Shown piece after piece: positions 50,268 through 61,600 of a stretch of DNA of 64,000 bases. Positions within the stretch are counted from its first letter, which is position 1. Each line of letters begins with the position of its first letter. Under the pieces are notes generated by a model. That model saw only the letters and a list, made by a program, of their open reading frames with translations. It did no database searches and had not been told where the DNA came from. Source of the stretch: Orrella marina (GTDB lineage Bacteria > Pseudomonadota > Gammaproteobacteria > Burkholderiales > Burkholderiaceae_B); NCBI RefSeq assembly GCF_003058465.1, contig NZ_CP028901.1, positions 1,550,001 to 1,614,000 on the forward strand, read 5' to 3'. The translations under genes and the position numbers were made by a program.

Positions 50268-52589
50268 TCAAATACTCGATGGGGATTGCGGATTCAAAAG
50301 CACGGGAGACTTCAGTCTGGTCTGGAACACCCGGCCCTTGCGTGCACGCTTGCTCAAATAGGGCTCTAGCGTATCACCGACGAGGACATCGATTCTCGTC
50401 TGGTTACGATAAACCCCTTCGACGCGCAAGCCTTGCGCATCGACCGCGGCAATCTGCGCAAGCATGCTGGCTGCATCAAGCGCCATCAATACTGTTCCAC
50501 GGCCACCGCCTGACAGCTTCTTGACTTCGGCAAGATCGATGACGGCCAGTTTGCCGTTGGACGAAAGCAGCGCAAGGTGGCTGGCCTGAGAAACCAGCTG
50601 CAAAGGCTTAAGCAGTGACTCTCCAGGCTCCAGTGTAATGAACTGCTTGCCACCTTTCTGTCGAGTACTCATTGCACGTAGGGGTGCTCGGAAACCGAAT
50701 CCGGCAGAGTGCGCGAACAGCCAGACTGAGTCCTCGTTTCCGGCCAGAAAGTGAATGATCTGTGTCCCAGGCTCGAGATCGATCATTGCTGTCACCGGGC
50801 TGCCATCCCCGCGCGCTGACGGCAACGAAGCGACTGGCACTGAATAGACGCGACCGTTTGAGCCGATTGCAACAAGCTGATCAGTCGTGCGTACCTCAAA
50901 TGCGCCGTAGCATCCGTCTCCGTTCTTGAAATTGAACTGACTCGCGTCGTGCCCCCACCCTTGGCGACTTCGCAGCCAGCCTTTGGTCGACACAACCACT
51001 GTCACAGGCTCGTCAACCACCTTGACCTCGAGCACTGCACGTTGTGCTGGCTCAATCAAGGTACGACGATCATCACCAAACTGTTTGACGTCCGCCTCGA
51101 CCTCCTTGATCATCAAACGTCTAAGAGCCGATGGCTTATCGATAAGTTCAGCTAGCTGCACACCTTCCTTGCGCTTGCTCTCAAGCTCCTGTTCGATGCG
51201 AATACCCTCGAGTCTGGCGAGTTGTCGCAGCCGCATCTCAAGGATATCTTCCGCCTGGCGCTCAGTCAGGTGAAAGCGTGACATCAGTGCCTGTCGTGGC
51301 TCGTCTGACTCTCTGATCGTCTGAATCACCTCATCTACATTCAGGTATACGATCATGCGACCTTCAAGCACATGGATCCGGTCATTGACTGCATCCAGGC
51401 GATGCTGGCTGCGTCGCAACATGGTCTGCAAGCGAAACTCGACCCACTCAGTCAGGATGTCACGCAGAGATTTTTGTCGCGGCAGTCCGTTGGTTCCCAC
51501 GCACACCAGATTGACCGAAACATTGGTTTCAAGGCTTGTCTGGGCCAGCAGCGTGTTGACCAGCTCGTCGCGATCGATTCTTGAAGTCTTGGGCTCGAAG
51601 ACCAGACGCACTGCCGCATCCTTGCCTGACTCATCCCTCACAGTGTCAAGCAGGCCCAGCATCATTGCCTTGGCTTGCTGTTGCTTGGGAGTCAGTGTCT
51701 TTTTGCCAGCCTTGACCTTGGGGTTGGTGATGTCTTCAATTTCTTCGAGCACTCGCTGTCCGGAAGTCCCCGGGGCAAGTTCGGTGACAACAAGTTGCCA
51801 CTGTCCGCGCGCCATTTCCTCAAACTGCCAGCGCGCTCTCACCTTGAGCGATCCACGCCCTGAAGCATAGACCTGAGAGATGTCCTCGGGCGCGTTGATG
51901 ACATGGCCTCCCCCTGGAAAGTCCGGCCCGGGAATCAAGCGCATGAGCGCCTCATCGTCCAGACCCGGATCTTTGACCAGCGCAACGCAGGCCTGGCCAA
52001 CTTCCCTCAGATTGTGCGAAACGATCTCGGTTGCCATTCCAACTGCAATCCCGGAGGCACCATTGAGCAACATGACGGGCAGACGGGCTGGCAATGCTGC
52101 GGGCTCCATCTGGCTGCCATCGTAGTTCGGAACAAAGTCGACAGTTCCTTCGTTGAGTTCATCAAGCAACAGGCGCGAAAACGGGGTAAGTCGGGCTTCG
52201 GTATACCGCATGGCCGCCGCATTGTCGCCATCTCTCGAACCGAAATTGCCCTGACCGTCGATCAGCGGATAGCGCAATGTAAAGGACTGTGCCATGCGTA
52301 CCAACGCATCGTATGCCGCCTGATCGCCGTGAGGGTGATATTTTCCGAGCACATCGCCCACGACGCGAGCCGACTTGACAGGTCGTGCGCCACCACTGAG
52401 CCCCATCGCCTGCATGGCATACAGAATCCTCCGCTGCACAGGCTTCTGACCATCACCCAGATCAGGCAGTGCCCTGCCCCTCACCACCGATACGGCATAG
52501 TCCAGATAGGCCTGTTCTGCATAAAGCCCGAGGGTTAATGTGTCGTCAGATTCGAAATCGAACAAAGACGCTTGTTGATCATCACTCAT
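50268..52589 (-). CDS. parC: DNA topoisomerase IV subunit A
   Basis: 773 residues. Breakage-reunion domain with [21 protein letters not shown], the catalytic tyrosine in [13 protein letters not shown] (about residue 130) and [20 protein letters not shown]. The C-terminal part has beta-pinwheel blades ([19 protein letters not shown]). Separates linked daughter chromosomes with ParE. Follows parE on the same strand after 67 bases. Confidence 0.96.
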   Translation of the reverse strand: MSDDQQASLFDFESDDTLTLGLYAEQAYLDYAVSVVRGRALPDLGDGQKPVQRRILYAMQAMGLSGGARPVKSARVVGDVLGKYHPHGDQAAYDALVRMAQSFTLRYPLIDGQGNFGSRDGDNAAAMRYTEARLTPFSRLLLDELNEGTVDFVPNYDGSQMEPAALPARLPVMLLNGASGIAVGMATEIVSHNLREVGQACVALVKDPGLDDEALMRLIPGPDFPGGGHVINAPEDISQVYASGRGSLKVRARWQFEEMARGQWQLVVTELAPGTSGQRVLEEIEDITNPKVKAGKKTLTPKQQQAKAMMLGLLDTVRDESGKDAAVRLVFEPKTSRIDRDELVNTLLAQTSLETNVSVNLVCVGTNGLPRQKSLRDILTEWVEFRLQTMLRRSQHRLDAVNDRIHVLEGRMIVYLNVDEVIQTIRESDEPRQALMSRFHLTERQAEDILEMRLRQLARLEGIRIEQELESKRKEGVQLAELIDKPSALRRLMIKEVEADVKQFGDDRRTLIEPAQRAVLEVKVVDEPVTVVVSTKGWLRSRQGWGHDASQFNFKNGDGCYGAFEVRTTDQLVAIGSNGRVYSVPVASLPSARGDGSPVTAMIDLEPGTQIIHFLAGNEDSVWLFAHSAGFGFRAPLRAMSTRQKGGKQFITLEPGESLLKPLQLVSQASHLALLSSNGKLAVIDLAEVKKLSGGGRGTVLMALDAASMLAQIAAVDAQGLRVEGVYRNQTRIDVLVGDTLEPYLSKRARKGRVFQTRLKSPVLLNPQSPSSI

Positions 52590-52656
52590 GAACAGTTACT
52601 GTCCTAGAAATTACTAAAATACGGCAGAATCGAAAGCAGGTTCGAATGGAGCGCGT

Positions 52657-54621
52657 TTACAGGTCAAGCTGGGCCAGGTTGCCCTTCTCTTCAATCCACA
52701 ATCTTCTCTGCGAGGACTCACCTTTACCCATCAGCATGGTAAACATGGAGCGCGTCTGGTCAAATCCAAGATCCCCATACGAGACCTTGAGTAGTCGACG
52801 GGTATCAGGATTCATAGTGGTCTCCCATAACTGCTCCGGACTCATTTCGCCCAGACCCTTGAAGCGACCGATTGACCAACTGCCGTCACGAACACCCTCC
52901 TGACGCATTTTGTCCTGGAGCGCCTCAAGCTCACCCTCGTCCAGGCAGTAAAACTTGCGCATTGGCCTCTTTCCTTGCGCTGGCACATCAACCCTGAACA
53001 ACGGCGGGCGAGCAACATAGACATGCCCTTTTTCTACCAGTTTCGGAAAGTGCTTGAAAAAAAGCGTCAACAAAAGCACTTGGATGTGTGACCCGTCCAC
53101 ATCGGCGTCCGACAGGATGCAGATACGACCGTAACGCAAGCTGGTCAAATCAGGGTCATCGCCTGGACCATGCGGATCGACACCAATCGCAACCGAAATA
53201 TCGTGAATCTCGTTGTTCGCGAAAAGCCGGTCCCGGTCGACTTCCCAGGCGTTCAATACCTTCCCACGCAAAGGCAGAACTGCCTGAAACGTCTTGTCCC
53301 GTCCCATCTTGGCCGAACCGCCCGCCGAATCTCCTTCGACCAGAAAAACTTCCGTGCGGGAAATATCACTTGACTCGCAGTCAGTGAGCTTACCCGGCAA
53401 AACAGCCACACCAGAGCTCTTGCGCTTCTCGACCTTCTGTGCCGCCCGGGTGCGCGCTTGAGCCTGCCGGATGGCCAGCTCGGCCAGCTTGCGACCATAC
53501 TCGACGTGCTGATTAAGCCAGAGCTCCAACGCTGACCGGACAAACCCACTCACAAGCCTGACGGCATCCCGACTGTTGAGACGTTCCTTGATCTGACCTT
53601 GAAACTGTGGATCAAGTACTTTCGCAGACAGGACGAAACTCACTCGGGAAAACACATCCTCGGACAACAATCGAGTACCTTTGGGCAGCAGACTATGCAT
53701 TTCAGCAAACGCCTTGACCGCATTGAACAGCCCCTCCCTCAAGCCCGCCTCATGCGTACCGCCTGCCGGCGTGGGGATCAGGTTGACGTAAGACTCTCGA
53801 AACATCGGTCCTTCTTCATTCCACACAACAACCCATTGCGCGCCCTCTCCAGGCGAGAAAGTGTCGTCGTCTTGAGCTGCAAACTGCTCCCCCGCAAAAA
53901 GCGGGACCAGCAACCCGTCGGTACCAATCTCATCGATCAGGTAGCCTGCCAATCCATCCTTGTACTGCCAGGTTTGCTGCTCGCCCGACTTTTCACTTCT
54001 GAGCGTAACCGTGATACCTGGCAAAAGCACCGCCTTGCTGCGCAAAAGACGAACGAGATCGTGTGTCGGTAGCGTTGCCGAATCAAAATACTTGTGCTCC
54101 GGCCAGACCCGAACACGGGTACCCGTGTTCCTGCGCCCGACCTCGCCAGTCTTGCTCAATTCCTGTACAACATTACCCTGTTCAAACACCATCTCGTGCT
54201 GACCACCATCGCGCCAGACGGTGAGTTCAAGGCGTCGGGACAATGCATTGGTGACTGAAACACCCACACCGTGCAACCCCCCCGAAAACGCGTACGCGCC
54301 TCCACTGGCGTGCTTCTCGAACTTTCCACCTGCGTGCAGACGCGTAAAAACGAGTTCAGCAACAGGTGCGTTCTCTTCCGCATGCAGCCCCACAGGAATT
54401 CCGCGACCATCATCCTGAACCGCCACACTTCCATCTGTATACAACGTGACATCAATTTGCTTGCAATAGCCAGCAAGTGCCTCGTCCGCAGCGTTGTCAA
54501 TGACTTCCTGAATAATGTGCAGCGGATTCTCTGTTCGGGTGTACATGCCCGGACGCTGCCGTACGGGCTCGAGACCCTTCAGAACCCGTATGGATGATTC
54601 GTTGTAGGAAGGTGAAGTCAA
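52657..54621 (-). CDS. parE: DNA topoisomerase IV subunit B
   Basis: 654 residues if started at TTG 54621, which matches the usual N-terminus (TSPSYNESSIRVLKGLEP) and has GGGGA nearby. A TTG at 54654 would add 11 residues, and no ATG is available. GHKL ATPase features: EVIDNAADEALAGYC, QDDGRGIPVG, GGLHGVGVSVTNALS. TOPRIM: FLVEGDSAGGSAKMGRD and ILSDADVDGSHI. ATP-driven half of topoisomerase IV. No second-site truncation seen. Confidence 0.95.
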   Translation of the reverse strand: MTSPSYNESSIRVLKGLEPVRQRPGMYTRTENPLHIIQEVIDNAADEALAGYCKQIDVTLYTDGSVAVQDDGRGIPVGLHAEENAPVAELVFTRLHAGGKFEKHASGGAYAFSGGLHGVGVSVTNALSRRLELTVWRDGGQHEMVFEQGNVVQELSKTGEVGRRNTGTRVRVWPEHKYFDSATLPTHDLVRLLRSKAVLLPGITVTLRSEKSGEQQTWQYKDGLAGYLIDEIGTDGLLVPLFAGEQFAAQDDDTFSPGEGAQWVVVWNEEGPMFRESYVNLIPTPAGGTHEAGLREGLFNAVKAFAEMHSLLPKGTRLLSEDVFSRVSFVLSAKVLDPQFQGQIKERLNSRDAVRLVSGFVRSALELWLNQHVEYGRKLAELAIRQAQARTRAAQKVEKRKSSGVAVLPGKLTDCESSDISRTEVFLVEGDSAGGSAKMGRDKTFQAVLPLRGKVLNAWEVDRDRLFANNEIHDISVAIGVDPHGPGDDPDLTSLRYGRICILSDADVDGSHIQVLLLTLFFKHFPKLVEKGHVYVARPPLFRVDVPAQGKRPMRKFYCLDEGELEALQDKMRQEGVRDGSWSIGRFKGLGEMSPEQLWETTMNPDTRRLLKVSYGDLGFDQTRSMFTMLMGKGESSQRRLWIEEKGNLAQLDL

Positions 54622-54654
54622 GCTATCCCCATTTCTGTCATGTTCTGGACTCAA

Positions 54655-55707
54655 TCACATTGGCTATCGCGCATAAAGCCCTGAACGTATTGATGCAACG
54701 TATTCTACTTTTGCAAACCCCGTTCGACGCCAAGTTTACCGCCCCTGAGCGTCTGCTTAAAATTTGCTCACCTGGACGCATCACGCATTTGCATCTAGCC
54801 CTCCCCTCCGGATCGCACCAAAGCCGGCTGTCGGGACGACACGCCTTGCTCCGGAAGCTGCCAGCTACGGAGTTCCTTATATTCAAATTTAATCTGATTA
54901 TTTAAACAGTATATAGGAACAAACAGGTGACTCGCTACGAACTACCGGAAGAACTTGCACCGAGTAGCGAGACGTCTGCCGCATCATTCCCGCCGATATG
55001 TTGCAAAATCGCACCTGGAAATTTGTAAGCAATCGTGAATCAAATCCGACGCCACCGCCAGGGGGCAGGAGCTTAAGTGACGCAAAACAAGTGGCCTTGC
55101 TTCGAGTCTGGCAACATCATCATCGAATCAGGTACAAATCAAAAAATCAATTAGAAAAACATGATTTATTAGCACCATGTATGCAACCACCTTCTGTGAT
55201 CCGGGCCCGGCCACCTCACTTGACGCAGCGAGTTCAGTCTGCCGACACAAGACCTGACCCGTAAACATGTGAAAGGCCATTTATACAAAACTGGTAGCCG
55301 ACTCGTTTCAACTCTTCCCGGTGGAGTGTTTCGTGTACTGAGAGAATCGGTGTTATGCTTTTATCAGTCTGGTTAAAACAGATGTTAAGGCACCGATCAG
55401 GTGCAACATCTCGCCATCTACGGCTAAAGCGACCAAGCAGCGTTGTCTGTCGCCGGATAGTGAACCGACTACCAGGGTAGTCATATTGATCTTCATTCAA
55501 TTCTGCTTTCTGGTAGTCTTGCTGTATTGGTTTGAAGACAACACCAAGTTCGACGCTTTACGTGCAGGTGCTGATACCCCGTCACAGCATGTACCGCGTA
55601 CTGTCTTGCCACAGTCAGCGTTTTGCCTGAAGGCTTGAGGCCTGGGCACCTGTCCTGAACATGTGTTGCCCTAAACAAGATTCCATTTTTTGATAGTGAG
55701 TGTTTCG
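54655..55707. other. Intergenic region between parE and trxA
   Basis: About 1.05 kb between divergent parE and trxA with no recognisable protein or tRNA gene. It contains an 8-bp inverted repeat CTCGCTAC (54931-54938) with GTAGCGAG (54964-54971), AT-rich stretches near 54890-54910 and 55140-55170, and a possible extended -10 near 55350 (TGTTATGCT). A small RNA or long leader cannot be excluded. Confidence 0.4.
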
Positions 55708-56034
55708 ATGAGCGAAAACATCAAGAACGTCAGTGATGACACTTTTGCAACCGATGTCCTCGGTTCTGACAAACCGGTTCTCGTGGATTACTGGGCCGCG
55801 TGGTGCGGCCCGTGCAAGATGATTGCCCCCATGCTTGAAGACGTTGCGAAAGAGTATGGTGACCGCGTCACGATTGCAAAACTGAACGTCGACGAAAATC
55901 CTCAGACTGCTGCCAAGTTTGGCATTCGCGGCATTCCCACACTGATGCTGTTCCAGAACGGAGAGGCCAAGGCAACCAAAGTTGGCGCTCTGTCCAAGTC
56001 GCAACTGACCGAGTTTCTCGACAAATCCATCTGA
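55708..56034 (+). CDS. trxA: Thioredoxin 1
   Basis: 108 residues from ATG 55708; upstream in-frame starts do not fit the family. Active site WCGPC in [17 protein letters not shown] (about residues 33-37), cis-proline loop [11 protein letters not shown]. General cytoplasmic disulfide reductase. rho follows 117 bases downstream on the same strand, a conserved pairing. Confidence 0.96.
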   Translation: MSENIKNVSDDTFATDVLGSDKPVLVDYWAAWCGPCKMIAPMLEDVAKEYGDRVTIAKLNVDENPQTAAKFGIRGIPTLMLFQNGEAKATKVGALSKSQLTEFLDKSI

Positions 56035-56151
56035 TTCCTGACTTCAATCCAGTCGCTTTGCGCAGGATCCCGTCGGATCCTGCCAGCACCTCCCCCGGAT
56101 TGTCCTCTACTCGCCCCTATATCTGCTTTCTTAAAGAATTCTCTTAAATTC

Positions 56152-57407
56152 ATGCACCTGAACGAACTCAAGGCGCTGCACGTTTCGCAGTTGCTGGAAA
56201 TGGCCGCAAGCCTGGAAATCGAAAACGCAAACCGTCTGCGCAAGCAGGAATTGATGTTTGCCATCATGAAACGTCGCGCCAAACAGGGCGAACAGATATT
56301 TGGTGACGGTGTTCTCGAAGTCCTGCCAGATGGCTTTGGATTCCTGCGATCACCAGACACCTCCTATCTGGCCAGCACGGACGATATTTACATCTCGCCC
56401 TCCCAGATCAGGCGTTTCAACCTGCACACAGGCGACTCGATCGAAGGGGAAGTCCGTACGCCCAAAGACGGTGAACGTTACTTTGCACTGGTCAAGGTCG
56501 ACAAAGTGAACGGCATGCCACCGGACTCAATCAAGCACCGGATCATGTTCGAGAACCTGACTCCGCTGCATCCGAATGAGCCGATGCGCCTTGAGCGCGA
56601 CATCAAGAGTGAAGAAAATCTGACCGGTCGTATTCTTGACATCTTCGCACCAGTTGGTAAAGGCCAGCGCGGCCTGATTGTGGCAAGCCCCAAATCGGGC
56701 AAGACGGTGATGATGCAGCATATCGCCCATGCCATCACCACCAACCACCCTGAAGCCGTCATGATCGTGATGCTGGTTGACGAGCGCCCTGAAGAAGTCA
56801 CCGAGATGCAACGCACCGTTCGGGGGAAGTTGTGGCGTCTACCTTCGATGAACCTGCAACACGTCACGTTCAGGTTGCCGAGATGGTCATCGAGCGCGCA
56901 AAACGCCTGGTTGAACTGAAGAAGGATGTCGTTATTCTTCTTGACTCAATCACCCGCCTGGCCAGGGCATACAACACTGTGGTTCCATCTTCAGGCAAAG
57001 TACTCACCGGCGGTGTGGATGCAAATGCTCTGCAGCGCCCCAAGCGATTCTTTGGTGCTGCACGTAATCTTGAGGAAGGCGGCTCCTTGACGATTATTGG
57101 CACCGCCCTGATCGAGACTGGCAGTCGGATGGACGAGGTCATCTACGAAGAGTTCAAGGGTACCGGCAACTCGGAAATCCACCTGGAACGACGTCTGGCC
57201 GAGAAACGGGTCTACCCGGCAATCAACCTGAACAAATCTGGTACACGTCGTGAAGAGTTGCTGATCAAACCTGACCTGCTCCCCAAGATATGGGTACTGC
57301 GCAAATTCATCCATGACATGGATGAGGTAGAAGCAATGGAGTTCATTCTCGACAAGATGAGAACGACCAAAACCAACAATGAATTCTTCGAGTTGATGAA
57401 GAGGTAA
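56152..57407 (+). CDS. rho: Transcription termination factor Rho (frameshifted as given)
   Basis: Hexameric RNA helicase that ends transcription. N-terminal [17 protein letters not shown], cold-shock RNA-binding domain ([20 protein letters not shown]), Walker [11 protein letters not shown], Walker [16 protein letters not shown] and the Q/R loops ([22 protein letters not shown]). As given, the frame breaks after VRG at about 56822-56826, where five G occur; six G restore [22 protein letters not shown] and a protein of 418 residues, the normal length. Loss of Rho is usually lethal, so a homopolymer sequencing error is likely. Confidence 0.95.
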
Positions 57408-57504
57408 GCCTCTCAGAAGGTGCGATGTCCGACGCTGCAACGTCGACTCGCCCGGGAGATCAATCCTCCCGTAGGATTGCAAACCCGGACAAACACTTCC
57501 CCAT

Positions 57505-57533
57505 AGCCGGTCTCTGCGAGGAGCCGGCTTTTT
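57505..57533 (+). terminator. Intrinsic terminator after rho
   Basis: AGCCGG (57505-57510) pairs with CCGGCT (57524-57529), with an inner CTC/GAG pairing, followed by TTTTTC. About 100 bases after the rho stop. Confidence 0.75.
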
Positions 57534-57619
57534 CTTACGATCCAACGTAACTCAAACTGCTACTTTGCCAGTTGTGCCAGGCCACAAAAAACCGAGCCAT
57601 AACTAAAAATATCTTTGAT

Positions 57620-58115
57620 TGATCAGTCATGAGATGCGACTGCTCCTCACGCCTGAGGGCGGAGGCTTCCCACTTCAAAGGCGGTTGCGGGCACGCCAGG
57701 TGCTCGACTGATACCCGTTTCCGATCTTTGGCGATGTTCGCGCCAAAGAAGTCCCGCAGCCGACACGCCTTGCCGTGGTCGGCTGCTTTCGTGGCTTCAA
57801 AGCGTCGTTTCGCCGCTTCGATCTTGCGCGACATGGCCTGCTGCTTGCGTTTCAAGTTCTTCAGCGCCCGGCGCTGGATACCAGCGCATCCTTTAGCCCC
57901 AGATCGACGCCGGTAACGCGCTCGATATGGGTTGGCGGTTCGATCTCCGGCAAGCCGTCATCCCCGAGAATCGAGGCGTAATATTTCCCCGTCGATTCCC
58001 GTGAGATGGTGACAGTTTTGATTTTGCCCACGATCTCGCGGTGTACAACAGCTTTCACCCAGCCAACCTTTGGCAAACAGGCGAGGTTGCCCTCAAGTTT
58101 CACGCGCTGGGGTAC
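57620..58115 (-). pseudogene. TnpB remnant (IS605 OrfB), internally deleted
   Basis: Two short TnpB fragments on the minus strand. The first reads VKLEGNLACLPKVGWVKAV, ISRESTGKYYASILGDD and GVDLGLKDALVSSAG, the start of the RuvC-like domain including the first catalytic Asp. Then a small deletion shifts the frame into ALKNLKRKQQAMSRKIEAAKR and a residual C-terminal reading. The N-terminal third and most of the nuclease domain are gone. It cannot encode a functional guide-directed nuclease. Confidence 0.8.
57645..57665 (-). repeat. IS605-type right-end hairpin (reRNA/omegaRNA 3' region)
   Basis: CCTC-A-CGCC / GGCG-GAGG with a TGAG loop, next to AAGCCTCCGCCCTCAGGCG on the minus strand. This is the familiar end of IS605 elements behind tnpB, where the guide RNA scaffold is encoded. 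It marks one boundary of the relic. Confidence 0.5.
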
Positions 58116-58118
58116 GCG

Positions 58119-58430
58119 ATGCTTTGCCGGGATGCGTGCTTGTTCTTGAAGCGCGTCTGCGAGCGGTTTCATGTTGAACTTGCCGAGTTCAACGGGGAAA
58201 GTGACCATGTTCACTTGCTGGTCAACTTCCCGCCGGGCGTCGAACTCTCGAAGCTGGTCAACGGCCTCAAGGGCGTTTCAAGCCGCTTGCTCCGCAAGCA
58301 GTTCCCTGAGCTTGAGAATCGGTACTGAAAAAATGTGCTCTGGAGTCGCAGCTATTTTGCCGCTTCCTGCGGCGGTGCACCACTGGAAATCATTCCGCAG
58401 TATGTCGAGCGACAGAGAACACCGACTTAA
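58119..58430 (+). pseudogene. TnpA remnant (IS200/IS605), truncated with in-frame stop
   Basis: Reads MLCRDACLFLKRVCERFHVELAEFNGES, then the HUH motif DHVHLLVNFPP, GLKGVSSRLLRKQFPEL and ENRY. TGA at 58326-58328 stands where the family has Trp (YW), and the frame continues KNVLWSRSYFAAS and EIIPQYVERQRTPT (catalytic Tyr in QYV) to TAA at 58430. The first about 35 residues are missing, because the gene is fused head-to-head with the tnpB remnant at about 58117. Not functional. Confidence 0.8.
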
Positions 58431-58507
58431 ACCCAAGGACGCCCTTGGCGTGCGCGCCTTGTATCCCCACCTTGTATCCCCGCCCAATCGGGTCACCTCC
58501 GGCTAAA

Positions 58508-58522
58508 GGACGCTACGCGTCC
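58508..58522. repeat. Hairpin near the tnpA end of the IS605 relic
   Basis: GGACGC (58508-58513) and GCGTCC (58517-58522) with a TAC loop. Position fits a subterminal hairpin of the relic. A longer-range pair GAGGGTTC (58538-58545) and GAACCCTC (58579-58586) follows and could also serve as an end for the convergent yhdP transcript. Confidence 0.4.
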
Positions 58523-58620
58523 GGGACCGACTGGAGCGAGGGTTCACTGCGGACTGGCTAAAATTTTCCAGCGTAAGGGAACCCTCCCAGAGTGCGCCGG
58601 GTATCTTTCCAGGTGCGAAT

Positions 58621-61600
58621 CTACTGAGCAGGTTGCTGAGCTTGCGCCTTTCCCTGAACCCCACTGGTGGCTTTCGGATCAAACCCCGAGTCCCTGCCTA
58701 GTTCGATCCTGTAAACCTCCCGCTCAACACGGGGTGCAGGCTCCTCAGTCGAGCTACTCTGGGCTGCATCACTTGTGCCCGTTGGACTGGAGGGTTTCGA
58801 ATCAACTGAGGCGGGCGTATCACCAGGAACGGCATCCTGCTTGCCACTTTCTTTCAGCGCCTGCTCCTGAAGCTCACGCACACTATCCGGAAGCGGTTCT
58901 TCAGTCGCGCCAACCTCCTTGAGCTGAGGATCAGTCCACGGTCCCCTGACTTCATATCGCAGAGACAACGCACTCTCAAGAGGGGTACGCAAGAGATAGT
59001 TCCCAACCAGCGCTCCCAGACCAATCACCGGATTCAGTAAAAAACCCGTTGCCATGGCCGTTCCACTCATGTCCAGATTAGGACGGACGGTTGCACGAAT
59101 GTTCAACTGTTCAGACACGAGGTTTGCTCCACCATTGAACGCAATAGTCGCCACTGGACTGTCAATCAGCAGATCCGCTGTATTAATCTGCCCTTTGTTG
59201 ATATCCAAATTGCCCCGGATGCTGCTCCATGGGAAACCATTTGCAAACGTCTCACCGCGATTCACATTTATATTCAGAATCCGGTTGAACGACTGCAGGG
59301 ACAACAACTCCAGCACACGGGCACTCTCCGAGTTGACGTGATCGAAAATACCTTCGCTCAGATCAATCTGCGCCTTGCCTTGCATACCTTCATATCCAAG
59401 AAACCACGGAAAATTCTGCCAATCAATCTGGGCTTTTACAGTACCTTTGCCTCGACGAATCTGCCCTGGGTGACCCAGCGCACCCATAAACTCTCCCAGA
59501 TCCTTGATATCAAGCTCAATGTCTGCATTCATGCCTGGATTGGACTGAATAAAACGCCACTGCCCGGTCGCACTTAACGAGGCCGCCGGTCCGGTCAGCA
59601 TGAGTTTCTCGATATTCCAATGCCGATTGCCGGGGCATTCTGTCCAATCAGTTCGAGTCGGCCAAGCTTCATGCCGTGGAGCACCAAGTCATCCACCACC
59701 ACATCAACGGGCGGAATCGTTGAAAGCGTCGCTTCGTCAGGCAAAACGGGGGCTGAGCTCTTCGCTTGGGCTGACGAAGCTTTTACCGTTGCATCTTCTG
59801 GCCGGTCTGCCCCCAACTCGAGCCTGGCCACACGAGCCTGCAGCCGGCCCACGAACTCACCATTCTCCATTTGCCAGTTCAAGGCACCGTTCGTCTGCGT
59901 TGACGAGAAATTGACAGCATACCGATCTCCCGTCACCTGCATGGTTGCATTAACATCATTCAGCTTATTGTCACCCCATTTCGCCAACTTTGTCGAAAGC
60001 CGCACTGAACTGAGCGCAGGCATGAACGGCTGTGAAGACGGACTCGATGTGCCAAGGTCTTTCATCAGGCTTTCCTGAACCGCCATCCAGGCCGTCGCAT
60101 CAAGCGTGTTGGTGGCGATGTTGACTGTCAAGGAATCCTTGGATGCAATCGGCGCTGTGCCGATGCCGACAGCAACAGCGGACAAAGCAGAGCCTTGGCC
60201 ACCATTTCGGCCAGAGGCATTGATCTGAATCAGATTGCCAATGCGCAACGTACCAGATCCAACCGATGCACTGCTCGGATCGATTTCCCACTGAACACGC
60301 GTGTTCAGTGGTGTTCCGGATGCCAGTGTCAGAGGTGCTGGAAACAGCAGCTGCACTCCTTTCATGCTGGAATCCAGTGCAATCCTGAAAGGTCCATCAG
60401 CAACCGGCTGGGCCACCGTCATCTCAAATGGCAAAGTGCCCCTGACCCACTGATTCAGGGACGGCATTTTGAAATGATTGTTCAGCGGCTGCATGGCCAG
60501 TTCACCTTGAATGGCCAGTGTCGAATCAGGTTCGCCAAATGCGCCCGAAACTCGCAAATCACTGCCCAGCACTTTTGCCTGAAGGTTATTGCTACTGAAA
60601 CCACTTCCCGTAAAGATCGCCTGGCCGGTCACAGACTCAAGCGCGGGAAAATCTGCGAGCTGCAATGTGCCTCCATGCAGATCCAGCGAGGCCTTGAAAG
60701 CGACAGCCTCGAGATCATCGAGCGGCATAGTCAGATCAAGGTTCAAGGTCCAGTCACCAGCACCTTTGAGATCGGCCACCATATCAGGTAATGACGCTGC
60801 CAGCGCCGTATCTGTCAATGCTTTCTGATAACCTTGCGCCGGCGAGCGGGTCCGAGCCTGTGCCTTGAGCACTGGATTCGAGAAAAGATTCTCCAACGAC
60901 GCATCCAGGCGAGTCACATCAACCCGGGTGTCCGGAGCAACCGCCAGTCCACCGGACTGAATTGATGCCGTGAGGATATCCCGGTTCAAACTGAGTTTGC
61001 CGTTCAACCCGACAAGTGCTGGCCAGCCTGGCTCCTTGTCTCCTTCTGCCGGCGCGTAATCAATGGTCAAATCCTGCACGCTTCCATCTAACGTGAAAAC
61101 ACCTTTGGACTCACCCTCAAACGGAAATTCGGCAAGCGGCCCGCGAACGACAAATGATGCCTTCGGGATCGTGCCAGAAGTGAAAGCCTGTTTCATCCAG
61201 CCAATCACATCCCCTCCAACTTCTGCTGGCATGTAATGATAGAGACGCGAAGCATTGAACTCGGCAAGCGACCCTTGCAGATTCAGGTCACCGGCCTCTG
61301 AGTCGTGCCGCTTGTTCCATCCACCTCGCAATGTCAAAAGACCATCAGGGGTCTGTGCTTTAACGTCCTCAATCGTCAGGGTTAGGTCTCCCTGCGGACT
61401 CTGACGAACCTGCGCCTTTGTGCGAAGTTCATCAAGCCGTACAGTGGCCATCACGTCAGCGGGAGGATCAATCGTGAGGCCCTGCCCGTCAAATTGCAGT
61501 GCGACGGGATTGCCAACTCCGATCTCGCTAATGTATGCGGCGTACTCGGAAACCGGCAGAAACATGCCCAGAGGACCATCGAGCCGAAGTTTGACGTAAT

